Positions 7,892-16,293 of a stretch of DNA of 64,000 nt are shown in pieces (the stretch's first letter is position 1; each line of letters starts with the position of its first letter). Source of the stretch: Treponema sp. (GTDB taxonomy: Bacteria; Spirochaetota; Spirochaetia; Treponematales; Treponemataceae); the NCBI GenBank assembly GCA_017449285.1, contig JAFSJX010000003.1:62001-126000 (forward strand), read 5' to 3'. The notes under the pieces are model-generated. The model saw only the letters and a list, made by a program, of their open reading frames with translations. It searched no databases and was not told where the DNA came from. The translations under genes and the position numbers were made by a program.

Positions 7892-8590
7892 AAAACTTTA
7901 CGGCGAAACATCTTTTATTTACAGCCATGCTCACTCTTTTTGCAAACGCACTGTTTGCGCAGAACGGAAGCGCAGGCATTGAGCGATACGGTCTTTACAT
8001 CGGTTCTAATGACGGCGGAAAAAAAACAGCAGCATCTTTTGTACGCGGGAACAGACGCAATCGCCTTCCAAAACATTATGACCGAGATTGGTGGCATTTC
8101 AAAATCAAACGGAATTCTGCTCCTTGACCCGACAAAAGACGATGTTGACAATGCCTTTAAGACCATTTCGGGCATGATGCAGAAAAAACACAAGGACGCA
8201 AAAAGATCCGAATTTGTCTTTTACTATTCGGGGCACTCCGACGCATTGAATGACTTGTCCTTTTTGCTGATAATATTTTTCATCGTCATCGCGGGGTTCA
8301 ACGTGAACAAGGGATTTTTGCTGAACCTGCCTTCAAAGGATAAGCCGATTGTGGTCAATACAAACGACATCTTGAAGTGCGAACTGGACGAGGGCGGGGC
8401 ATTGTTTTTGGACGGAAAGGAAACAAAAATCGAAGAACTGTCACAAAAAATCAGCGAAAAGATAAAAAGCCAGCCGAACATGACGTTTTTGCTTACGATA
8501 GCGCCCGAGACGCATTACCAGAAGGTGATTGACGTTGTTTCGACCATACGGACGCTTAACGTCGAGAATTTTTCTTTTAGAATGAGATAA
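7888..8590 (+). pseudogene. caspase-like (C14) N-terminal half fused in frame to ExbD, with an A8 frameshift
   Basis: The frame from ATG 7888 gives a signal peptide (ending NALFAQ) and GLYIGSNDGG, the first strand of caspase-like C14 peptidases. Reading then jumps frame in an A8 run (8019-8026). The second frame continues as YAGTDAIAFQNIMTEIGG, LLLDPTKDDVDNAF and FVFYYSGHSD, which contains the catalytic-His motif. Immediately after that the same frame reads LNDLSFLLIIFFIVIAG, the membrane start of ExbD, and runs through an ExbD periplasmic domain to the stop. The caspase Cys half and the ExbD N-terminus are absent. Loss of one A would join both frames. A deletion fusing two neighbours is the simplest reading. 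Confidence 0.75.
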
Positions 8591-8599
8591 GGGAGGCGT

Positions 8600-8862
8600 A
8601 TGATTACACGGAGACAAAAAAGAAGGCGGCCAAGTATAGCGACTTCCTCAATGTCGGACATCGGTTTTTTGCTTTTGATTTTCATCATGCTGATTGCCTT
8701 GATGAACCAGAGGTATGAAGAAAAAATAAACTATTCTGAGAGTACCGTTTTGGAGCGAACCGATGCAGACGAAAATTTTGAGATATGTACATTAACGGCG
8801 TGACCTCAGTTTTGCAGATCTTGCAGCATCGTGTGGTCAGTTTTGTGGCAAAGGAAAAGTAA
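8600..8862 (+). pseudogene. second ExbD/TolR-like gene, frameshifted and shortened
   Basis: ATG 8600 follows a good ribosome site (GGGAGGCGT). The product starts SSMSDIGFLLLIFIMLIAL, an ExbD membrane helix, and reads on to DENFEI. Then the frame changes (near 8789): the remainder, YINGVTSVLQILQHRVVSFVAKEK, is in another frame and ends at 8862. The two parts together are far shorter than the usual 130-140 residues, so interior sequence has been lost. ExbD proteins transmit proton-motive force with ExbB and TonB. No ExbB is present here. Confidence 0.65.
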
Positions 8863-8863
8863 T

Positions 8864-9285
8864 ATGAGCGCAGAAAAAATAGCAACTTATTCGGGGTTCT
8901 GGCGGATACTGATTTTTGTATTCGCACTTCTTTTGCACGTGGCGACGATTTGTTTTTTCAGCATACAACAAAAAGAAGAAGCGGTTGAGACCATAGATTT
9001 TCGCGAGACTGAGGTTTTTAAATTGGTTGACGTGCAGGAATATATAAAGCCCCTCGTTCAGGAAAAGACCTCCGTTGTCGTGAACCAGCCCAAGGCATCC
9101 GACTTGAACTGTTCATCGATAAAAATGGTGCGATAAAAAATATCAAAGTGCTGAAAGACCCCGGACACGGATTTGCGGAAGCGGCGGTGGCGGCTCTTAC
9201 GGGCATAACGTGCATTCCTGCCAAGGCAAACGAAAAAAACTGCGCCGTCCGCTACCGATACCCGATAAAATTTACGCTCAATTGA
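8864..9285 (+). pseudogene. TonB-like protein, split by a frameshift
   Basis: ATG 8864 (AAGGAAAAG upstream) starts a protein with the single N-terminal helix of TonB (FWRILIFVFALLLHVATICFF) and a short periplasmic linker. That frame ends at 9136. The C-terminal energy-transduction domain continues in another frame from about 9106: ELFIDKNGAIKNIKVLKD, then EAAVAALTGITCIPAKA and RYPIKFTLN, stop at 9283-9285. The linker is very short and the frames differ, so the gene is broken by a small deletion or by shift. Confidence 0.7.
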
Positions 9286-9287
9286 CA

Positions 9288-10283
9288 CTAAAATTTTTCT
9301 ACAGACCAACGTGCGTGTTCGTTTCCCAGCGTTTTTGCAAGATGCGGAAGAACTGCCGCCATCTGCTCATCAAGCAAGTACGGAAAATTGACCACAAGCA
9401 TGCCGCTTCCGTAGAGTTTCGCAAGCCCTGTCTTTTCTTCAGGCGACTGCACTGCAAGTTGTATGTCCAGCATATTTTGCTCGGTGGCAGTGCGCTGGGC
9501 GCAAGAAATAATCTGCTGTTTCATGCGAGAAGTTTCCGTGTGGCGATGTTCCAGAAGCGGATACCATAGCGCAAGGATTCCGCCCGCCCATTTTTGGTGT
9601 ACGGTGCAAATGGTGTCCGCGCAGTCAGAAAAATCCTGTGCTTCTTCAAAACTGGGGTCAATCAGCGCCACGCCACGCTTGGTCTGGGGCGGGGTAAGCG
9701 CACGCAGCATTTCATATCCGTTACGAAAATGGATTTGCGGCGTGACGTATGCTTTTGTGTGCGCGGGCGATTGTGTTTGCGTCGTGGCGGGCGTTTCGTC
9801 TGCAAGCGGCTGTGTGTGCGCGCTCGTGCCGTGTGCAAGAGGCGGCGTTTTCATGTTGCGGTGCAGCACTTCAATCCCCTGCGGGTGCAGTTCGGAAAGA
9901 ATCAGTTTGTCCGCTGGACGCAGAAAACACCGCGCGATTTCGGGTGATCCGGGATACTTTTGTTCCGTAGCGTATGTGCGGCACAGGGTGAGGTAGGGCG
10001 CAATAATGTTGGTCATTGCGCCTGTCGAAATGACCTGTGGCGATTCAAGTTTGCTTAAGTCAAACACTTCTGGCTGCAAAAGTCGTCGGATGCCGCTTTC
10101 TGCCTCGTTCGTCTTTTGCGCGCGGCAGTCGGTCAAATCGTACACGCCGAATCCCGCATGGGTGTCGTACACGGTAAACGGCTTGTCCTTCTGCAAAAGC
10201 CGCTGCAAAATCAGTGTCAGCGTGAGGTGCTTCAAGATGTCGGCGTGGTTTCCCGCGTGGTAGATGTGTTCGTAACTTAACAT
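9288..10283 (-). CDS. rlmJ: 23S rRNA (adenine-N6)-methyltransferase RlmJ family
   Basis: RlmJ methylates A2030 of 23S rRNA in E. coli. The 331-residue protein begins MLSYEHIYHAGNHADILKH, the family hallmark, then VYDTHAGFGVYDL (SAM motif) and the catalytic-motif variant DPSFE in place of the usual DPPYE. A 35-residue Thr/Pro/His-rich insert (around PLAHGTSAHTQ...TKAYVTP) interrupts the domain. ATG 10283 is chosen because it overlaps the nadE stop (TGATG); a GTG one codon upstream is possible. Translationally coupled to nadE. Confidence 0.88.
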   Translation of the reverse strand: MLSYEHIYHAGNHADILKHLTLTLILQRLLQKDKPFTVYDTHAGFGVYDLTDCRAQKTNEAESGIRRLLQPEVFDLSKLESPQVISTGAMTNIIAPYLTLCRTYATEQKYPGSPEIARCFLRPADKLILSELHPQGIEVLHRNMKTPPLAHGTSAHTQPLADETPATTQTQSPAHTKAYVTPQIHFRNGYEMLRALTPPQTKRGVALIDPSFEEAQDFSDCADTICTVHQKWAGGILALWYPLLEHRHTETSRMKQQIISCAQRTATEQNMLDIQLAVQSPEEKTGLAKLYGSGMLVVNFPYLLDEQMAAVLPHLAKTLGNEHARWSVEKF

Positions 10284-12283
10284 CACAATGCTTCCGCTTC
10301 GTCAACCCACAGCCGTGCGCTGGCATCGCTGGGCATGCGCCAGTCACCGCGTGGACTCAAGTTTACCGTACCGACTTTTGCGCCGTCGGGGAGACAACTG
10401 CGCTTGAACTGCTGGGCGAAGAACCGTTTGTAGAATGACACGAGCCATTTTTTTATCGTTGCCTTGTCGTAGACTGCCTGTCCGCCCTGTGTCTGTGGTT
10501 GCGTGATGAACGCCTGTTCAGCAAGGTAGAAAATCTTTGAGGGCGAAAAGCCGAAGCGCAGCACGTAGTACAAAAAAAAGTCATGCAGTTCATACGGGCC
10601 TACAATGTCTTCTGTTTTCTGCGAGATATTTTTGCCATCGGGTGGAAGCAGTTCCGGGCTTACCGGCGTGTCAAGAATGTTCCGCAAAACTTCGGCGAGC
10701 GTGTTCCGTCCTTTTTCTTCCGCATCATCGCTGAACCAATTGACCAAGTGGCGCACCAAAGTTTTGGGAATCGAGGCATTTACGCCGTACATGCTCATGT
10801 GGTCGCCGTTGTAGGTCGCCCACCCAAGAGCCAGTTCGCTCAAATCTCCCGTTCCAATTACAATGCCGTTGTGCTTGTTCGCAATGTCCATCAGCACTTG
10901 CGTCCGTTCCCGCGCCTGACAATTCTCATAGGTCACGTCATGTACCGATTCGTCCTGACCGATGTCCTTGAAATGCTGGCGGACGGCATTGGCAATCGGA
11001 ATTTCAAGCAGTGTCGCGCCCGTTTCCTTTGCCAAAAAACAGGCATTGTTGTAGGTGCGGTCGGTCGTGCCAAAGCAGGGCATCGTCACCGCGCGGATTT
11101 TTTCTGCGGGGATGCCGCACAGCATAAAGGCGCGAACTGTAACAAGCAGGGCGAGTGTACTGTCCAGACCGCCGCTCAGTCCAATCACTGCGCACTGCGA
11201 GTGTATGTGGCGGAGCCTTTTTGCCAATCCCTGCGCCTGTAACTCAATGACCGCGCGGCATCGTTCTGCCCGCTCAGTCTTTCCGCTCGGCACAAAGGGG
11301 TGGGGCGCGACCGTGCGCAAAAGCGTTTGCCTCTGTGCTGCGGAATCCTTTTTCTGCACGGCATTTTTTCTGCTCCCCAAATCAATGGTAATCGTCACAA
11401 AATCATCTTTCTCATTCCGCTGGCAGTCGGCAAAGGTGGTCGTCCGCTTCCGTTCCTGTGCGAGCCGTTCCAAATCAAAGTCTGCGTAGGTTATGCCGCT
11501 AGAAAACAAATCTGACTGAGCCAGAATCGTGCCGTTTTCCGCCAGAATGTTGTGTGCGGCAAATACCAAATCCGTCGTGCTTTCGCCGTTTCCGCAATCC
11601 GCGTAGAGATATGCCGTCATCGTCTTTGCGCTTTGGGCAGACACGAGCGTCCTCCGATAATCCGCCTTTCCGATAATCTCATTGCTCGCACTCAAATTTG
11701 CGATGACCGTTGCCCCCGAAAGAGAAGCATGGGTTGAGGGCGAGAGCGGTACCCACACGTCCTCGCAGATTTCTGTTCCCAGCAGAAAAAGCGGATTTGA
11801 CTTGTCGGCAATCAGAATGTTCGTTCCGAACGGAACTGCCGCATTGTTTTCATCTATATAAATTGATTTTATTTCATCTCGGTCAGCGGGCGCAAAATGT
11901 CTCCGCTCGTAAAATTCGTTGTAGGTGGGAATGTATGTTTTGGGTACGAGCGCAAGAATGTTTCCCCGGTGCAGGATTGCCGCACAGTTGTAGGTTGCCC
12001 CGTTATCCACAAGCGGTAAACCCACTAAAATGAGCGCATTCAGTTCCGCCGTTTCGGCACAAATCCGCTTGAGCGCAGAAAGTGCGCCGTCCAAAAGCGT
12101 GCGCTGGAGAAAAAGGTCTCCGCAGGTGTAGGCGGTAATGCACAGTTCTGGAAAGACAATCAGTTGTGCGCCGCCCGCCGCGGCCTTTTTTGCCAAGTCA
12201 ATAATTGCGTCTGCGTTCGCATTGCAGTCTGCCACCACAACGTCAGGACTAGCACATGCGGCGCGAAAAAATCCGTAGTTCAT
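10283..12283 (-). CDS. nadE: glutamine-dependent NAD+ synthetase
   Basis: NadE converts nicotinate adenine dinucleotide to NAD+ with ATP and ammonia from glutamine. The 666-residue protein has the two-domain layout of the glutamine-dependent class. The N-terminal nitrilase domain has the catalytic triad Glu (VFPELCITAY), Lys (VPKTYIPTYNEFYE) and Cys (GTEICEDVWVP). The C-terminal synthetase domain has the ATP-binding loop GLSGGLDSTLAL. The start at MNYGFFRAACASPD is set by a leaderless promoter, TACAAT ending 6 bases before ATG 12283. Confidence 0.95.
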   Translation of the reverse strand: MNYGFFRAACASPDVVVADCNANADAIIDLAKKAAAGGAQLIVFPELCITAYTCGDLFLQRTLLDGALSALKRICAETAELNALILVGLPLVDNGATYNCAAILHRGNILALVPKTYIPTYNEFYERRHFAPADRDEIKSIYIDENNAAVPFGTNILIADKSNPLFLLGTEICEDVWVPLSPSTHASLSGATVIANLSASNEIIGKADYRRTLVSAQSAKTMTAYLYADCGNGESTTDLVFAAHNILAENGTILAQSDLFSSGITYADFDLERLAQERKRTTTFADCQRNEKDDFVTITIDLGSRKNAVQKKDSAAQRQTLLRTVAPHPFVPSGKTERAERCRAVIELQAQGLAKRLRHIHSQCAVIGLSGGLDSTLALLVTVRAFMLCGIPAEKIRAVTMPCFGTTDRTYNNACFLAKETGATLLEIPIANAVRQHFKDIGQDESVHDVTYENCQARERTQVLMDIANKHNGIVIGTGDLSELALGWATYNGDHMSMYGVNASIPKTLVRHLVNWFSDDAEEKGRNTLAEVLRNILDTPVSPELLPPDGKNISQKTEDIVGPYELHDFFLYYVLRFGFSPSKIFYLAEQAFITQPQTQGGQAVYDKATIKKWLVSFYKRFFAQQFKRSCLPDGAKVGTVNLSPRGDWRMPSDASARLWVDEAEAL

Positions 12284-12289
12284 AGAACG

Positions 12290-12298
12290 ATTGTAGCA
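12290..12298 (-). promoter_or_regulatory. extended -10 of nadE (leaderless type)
   Basis: Minus strand TGC-TACAAT, then CGTTCT and ATG. No Shine-Dalgarno sequence. Confidence 0.65.
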
Positions 12299-12381
12299 CA
12301 AACACGCGAATTAGCAAAGACAGACGGCCTTTTTAAGAAAAAATGTGATTTTTGCTTCGCACGCTCGACTTCAACGCCCCG

Positions 12382-14340
12382 TTAAGCACAGTCCTTTGCA
12401 CTGATATGCGCTTCCCACATCGACTTGTACAGTCCGCCTTTTGCAAGAAGTTCTTCGTGCGTGCCTTCAGAATCAACTACGCCGTTTTTGATGACTACGA
12501 TTTTGTCCGCGTCCTGAATTGTAGAAAGCCTGTGCGCAATTACAATCAGAGTCTTGCCATGCACGAGTCGGGCGACGCTCTGCTGGATTATTGCTTCATT
12601 TTCGGGGTCGGTATAGGCGGTGGCTTCGTCAAGAATTACGATTGGCGCATTTTTCATCATGGCACGGGCAATTGCAATTCGCTGGCGCTCGCCGCCGCTC
12701 AAATGCGCTCCGCTTCCGCCGACGATTGTGTCAAAGCCGTTTTCAAGCGACATTATGAAGTCGTAGCAACCGCTTTGTTTTGCAATTTCTTCTACTTCGC
12801 TGTCCGTTGCATCAGGTTTTCCAAGCCTTATGTTTTCGCGCACGCTAAGGTCAAAGAGGAAATTGTCCTGGCTTACATAAGCGACGCGGCGGTTGTATCC
12901 TTCAAGCGAAAGGTCTTTGATGTTCACTCCGCCGATTTCGACCGAGCCAGAATCAACATCCCAGAAAGAGGCGATGAGCCGGGCAATCGTTGACTTCCCG
13001 CTTCCAGAAGGACCAACAAGAGCGGTGTACGAGCCGGAAGGAAGGGAAAGATTTATGCCGTGAAGGATTTGCCGTTCGCTTCGCGAACTTACCGAGTTTC
13101 CGTTGGAAACTCGCATCGGGGGCGTTGCGGGGGGGTCCCCCGCAGAAGGGGTAGCGGAAGAACCAACAAAGCGGAGAGAATCGTCACTGCTTGCAGGGGC
13201 GATTCGTGTAGCGACTTGGTTCTGGAGCGAGGGGAAGGCTTTCCCCTCCTTATGGTAACTGAATTTTACGTCTTTGAGTTCGATTGCATTGTCTTTCGGT
13301 GTTGCCTTGTCTTTTTCAGGGCGGTCAAGTTCCTGCATGTCCATAATTGCCCCGACCTCGCCGAAAATTACACCCGCCTTTGCGATGTCATCATGGTAAG
13401 AATAGACCACAAGGAGCGGCTGGATAACGCTCATCGAAAGAATGATGATTGTGATGAAGTTTACCGCAGAAAGTGTGCCGTGCAGGAAGAAAAATCCGCC
13501 GATTGGAAGGACGGCAAGAAGTGTTGAGGGAGCAATTACGAATGCAATCGTAAACGGCCAGATGCAGTCGCGCATCCATTCAACATAGCAGTCAGAGCCT
13601 TCGCGGGCGGCGACAACGAATTTTTCGTAAGATGATTTTGATTTTCCGAACGCCTTGATGACTTCGATTCCGTTGATGTATTCCACTGCCGTGTCGTTCA
13701 GAATTTTTGTCTTTTCGATTGCGTTCTGAAAGCGTTCCGTCATGTTGCGCATCATAAAACAGGCGGAAATCATGCCGATTGGAAGGGTAATCAGCGAGGC
13801 AAATCCCATGCGGGCATCGATGTAGAAAAGATAGATGAACATCACGAGAGGCAGCAGGAGGTTGCTCGTCCATTCGGGAACGATGTGCGCGAGCGTCGTC
13901 TCCATGCTGTCAATGCGTTCAATAAGGATGTTTTTGAGACTGCCCGAAGAATGGTCGAGGACACTTCCCAGCGGAACACGGGCAAGCTTGTCGCAGAGAT
14001 TTTTCCTGATGTTTGCAAGCACGTTGAATGTCGCCACATGGCTCATCGTCGTGGAAACCGCATGAAAAAGAGCGTTTCCGGCCCAGAACAGCGCCACGAT
14101 TCCAGACTCACGAAGGTAAACATTCCACTCGCGCACGCCGCCCAAAAGTTTTTTTACGATGTCCGCTATCAGCACATAAGGTGCAAGTGAACATGCCACG
14201 CACAAAAGCGCAAAAAATACGCTCGCCCAGTACATCGGACGTTTTTCGCCCGCAAAGGTAAAAATCCATGAAAGAAGAGACTTTTTCTTAGATTTACCGG
14301 TACAACATTCGGACTTTTTGTTATTATCAGACATATACAA
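12382..14340 (-). CDS. ABC transporter, fused permease and ATPase, exporter fold
   Basis: A 652-residue half-transporter: six-helix membrane domain (residues about 35-320) followed by an ATPase with Walker A GPSGSGKSTIARL, the signature LSGGERQRIAIARAMM, Walker B IVILDEATAYTDPENE and the H-loop IAHRLSTI. The membrane domain (SSGSLKNILIERIDSMET) resembles iron-regulated exporter-fold transporters such as YbtP/IrtA, some of which import siderophores; substrate is not proven. A roughly 58-residue stretch between FSYHK and RQILHG is an inserted palindromic element (see 13072-13250). Expression is from TTGACA-N17-TATTAT with the operator at 14346-14361. AAGGG gives a good ribosome site. Only one half-transporter is present, so a homodimer is likely. 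Confidence 0.85.
   Translation of the reverse strand: MYMSDNNKKSECCTGKSKKKSLLSWIFTFAGEKRPMYWASVFFALLCVACSLAPYVLIADIVKKLLGGVREWNVYLRESGIVALFWAGNALFHAVSTTMSHVATFNVLANIRKNLCDKLARVPLGSVLDHSSGSLKNILIERIDSMETTLAHIVPEWTSNLLLPLVMFIYLFYIDARMGFASLITLPIGMISACFMMRNMTERFQNAIEKTKILNDTAVEYINGIEVIKAFGKSKSSYEKFVVAAREGSDCYVEWMRDCIWPFTIAFVIAPSTLLAVLPIGGFFFLHGTLSAVNFITIIILSMSVIQPLLVVYSYHDDIAKAGVIFGEVGAIMDMQELDRPEKDKATPKDNAIELKDVKFSYHKEGKAFPSLQNQVATRIAPASSDDSLRFVGSSATPSAGDPPATPPMRVSNGNSVSSRSERQILHGINLSLPSGSYTALVGPSGSGKSTIARLIASFWDVDSGSVEIGGVNIKDLSLEGYNRRVAYVSQDNFLFDLSVRENIRLGKPDATDSEVEEIAKQSGCYDFIMSLENGFDTIVGGSGAHLSGGERQRIAIARAMMKNAPIVILDEATAYTDPENEAIIQQSVARLVHGKTLIVIAHRLSTIQDADKIVVIKNGVVDSEGTHEELLAKGGLYKSMWEAHISAKDCA
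13072..13250 (-). repeat. palindromic element inserted in frame in the ABC transporter gene
   Basis: Within about 180 bases lie several perfect inverted repeats: GTTCGC/GCGAAC (13074-13088), GAGTTTCC/GGAAACTC (13094-13112), TGCGGGGG/CCCCCGCA (13126-13144) and GAGGGGAA/TTCCCCTC (13229-13248). A larger nested pair is GAACCAA (13160-13166) with TTGGTTC (13216-13222) enclosing GAATCG (13178-13183) with CGATTC (13200-13205). The element keeps the reading frame and adds a Ser/Ala/Pro-rich peptide at the beginning of the ATPase domain. It resembles in principle the in-frame palindromic elements known from Rickettsia. Confidence 0.75.
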
Positions 14341-14345
14341 CCCTT

Positions 14346-14361
14346 GTTAGCAATATCTAAC
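14346..14361 (-). promoter_or_regulatory. operator GTTAG-N6-CTAAC at the ABC transporter promoter
   Basis: The perfect inverted repeat GTTAG-CAATAT-CTAAC lies just downstream of the minus-strand -10, where a bound repressor would block transcription. It is one of six sites of this form between 14.3 and 19.8 kb. Confidence 0.75.
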
Positions 14362-14369
14362 TACAAATC

Positions 14370-14398
14370 ATAATATATTACTCTGTTATAATTGTCAA
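14370..14398 (-). promoter_or_regulatory. sigma70-type promoter of the ABC transporter gene
   Basis: Minus strand TTGACA (14398-14393), a 17-base spacer and TATTAT (14375-14370). The operator follows directly. Confidence 0.75.
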
Positions 14399-14453
14399 TA
14401 AAAGAAGAAGCCATACTCTGTGTAGAAAATTCAAATCATTTTTTATCCAGCAA

Positions 14454-15142
<689 letters not shown>

Positions 15143-15153
<11 letters not shown>

Positions 15154-15268
15154 TTTTATCCTTTACAACGCCGCGGATATTTTCATACAGCTTTTCATAG
15201 ATTTGTTTCTGACTTTTCATCGCCCGCTCGTAAACGGGTGCGAATAAATCCCAGACTGATTTTTTCAT
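15143..15268 (-). pseudogene. N-terminal fragment of a SAM-dependent methyltransferase
   Basis: ATG 15268 (AAGGA upstream) encodes 41 residues, beginning MKKSVWDLFAPVYERAMKSQ, the characteristic N-terminus of a small methyltransferase family, and ending GVVKDKNVL just before where the SAM motif should start. A further piece of the same family continues in another frame at 15153. The gene has thus lost its SAM-binding core and is frameshifted. Confidence 0.7.
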
Positions 15269-15279
15269 TTTATTTTTCC

Positions 15280-15873
15280 TTACTTTTTTCCTTCTACAAA
15301 AAACAGCGTTCCTTTTTCTGAAATTTTCACATCTGAAAATCCTGCTTTTTCCATGAGATTTTTTATTTCTCCTGCCGTGTGGCGTGTCATGCAGGGAACT
15401 TTTTTCTCCCAGTCAATTTTCGGGTCGCCGTAATTGTTGATGACTGCAAGACGTCCGCCAGATTTTAAGGTCCGCCTGATTTCAGAAAAAGAGGATTCGA
15501 TGTTCTTCCAGAAAAAGACTGTCTCAAATGCCGTCACAAGTTCAAGTTCTTCATCTTCAAAAGGAAGTTTTTCCGCACTTCCCTGAATGATTTCGCAGCG
15601 GCCGCCAAGTTCATCTTTGTTGATTTTCTTTGCCTTTCTGACGCTCTCTTCTGAAATGTCGATGCCGATGACTTTCGCAGCCGCCGATTTTTCAAGCAGC
15701 CGCCTCACATTATATCCGCCGCCACAACCGACATCCAGGATTTTTCCACTCTGGGGAATTTCAAGCAGACTGAACGCCCATTTTGCCATCGGAAGATGTT
15801 CTCTTTCCATCGTTACAAGCATGAGCCGACCTAAAAGACCTTTCGGGTTTCCAAAATTATCTGTAAATGACAT
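15280..15873 (-). CDS. class I SAM-dependent methyltransferase, operator-controlled
   Basis: An intact 197-residue methyltransferase. Motif I is ILDVGCGGGYNVRRL (about residues 45-59), the acidic strand VIGIDIS follows, then the ELVTAFETVFFW region and the GGRLAVINNYGDP C-terminal strand. It belongs to the broad UbiE-like group; the substrate is not readable. The ribosome site GGAG is 8 bases from ATG 15873. The promoter TTGCTA-N16-TATAAT overlaps an operator at 15918. Its company with metal-responsive genes suggests a role under metal stress, possibly modification of a small metabolite (inference). Confidence 0.8.
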   Translation of the reverse strand: MSFTDNFGNPKGLLGRLMLVTMEREHLPMAKWAFSLLEIPQSGKILDVGCGGGYNVRRLLEKSAAAKVIGIDISEESVRKAKKINKDELGGRCEIIQGSAEKLPFEDEELELVTAFETVFFWKNIESSFSEIRRTLKSGGRLAVINNYGDPKIDWEKKVPCMTRHTAGEIKNLMEKAGFSDVKISEKGTLFFVEGKK

Positions 15874-15917
15874 TATACAACTCCGTTTTTTATACTAATT
15901 ATACAAGTATTACAAAA

Positions 15918-15933
15918 GTTAGCAATAGATAAT
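15918..15933 (-). promoter_or_regulatory. imperfect operator at the methyltransferase promoter
   Basis: GTTAG-CAATAG-ATAAT has one perfect half-site and one degenerate half-site. It overlaps the minus-strand -35 of the methyltransferase gene. Confidence 0.5.
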
Positions 15934-15951
15934 ATTATCATATTTTTTTTA

Positions 15952-15993
15952 TTGACTGAAATTAGGAGTTGTATTATATTAGTAATAACTAAC
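15952..15993 (+). promoter_or_regulatory. promoter and operator of the P1B-ATPase operon
   Basis: TTGACT (15952-15957), a 17-base spacer and TATATT (15975-15980). The operator ATTAG-TAATAA-CTAAC (15978-15993) overlaps the -10 and the probable start point. A leader of about 65 bases ends in a strong ribosome site, TGGAGGAATTAAC, before ATG 16054. Confidence 0.75.
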
Positions 15994-16053
15994 ACAAGTT
16001 GCTCGTGTAAATTTATCGTTATTGTTAAATTACAAAAGTTTGGAGGAATTAAC

Positions 16054-16290
16054 ATGGCTTTTGCTAACAAATGGGTCGCTTTTGGTGTCGGAGTTGTCGC
16101 GGGCGTTGCGGCAGTTTCACTTGTAAAAAATCCTGCTTTCAAAAAGGCTTGTGCGGCGGTTGTCGGAAAGGGTTTGCAGCTCAAGGACGAGGCGGCGGCT
16201 TTTGCTGAAAGCGTAAAGGAAGATGCTCAGGACATCGTAGCAGAGGCAAAATACAACAACCAGAAAAAGACTGAGGAAGCGAAGGCATAA
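16054..16290 (+). CDS. small DUF6110-like membrane protein, candidate ferrosome component
   Basis: A 78-residue protein: one hydrophobic segment (WVAFGVGVVAGVAAVSLV, residues 7-24) with a GxxxG helix-packing motif, followed by a charged Lys/Glu/Ala-rich amphipathic tail. It fits the small DUF6110-type proteins found beside P1B-ATPases in anaerobes. In ferrosome (fez) clusters, small GxxxG-containing membrane proteins accompany the ATPase FezB. The next gene begins 3 bases after its stop. No metal ligands are visible, so a structural membrane role is more likely than metal binding (inference). Confidence 0.65.
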   Translation: MAFANKWVAFGVGVVAGVAAVSLVKNPAFKKACAAVVGKGLQLKDEAAAFAESVKEDAQDIVAEAKYNNQKKTEEAKA

Positions 16291-16293
16291 TCA

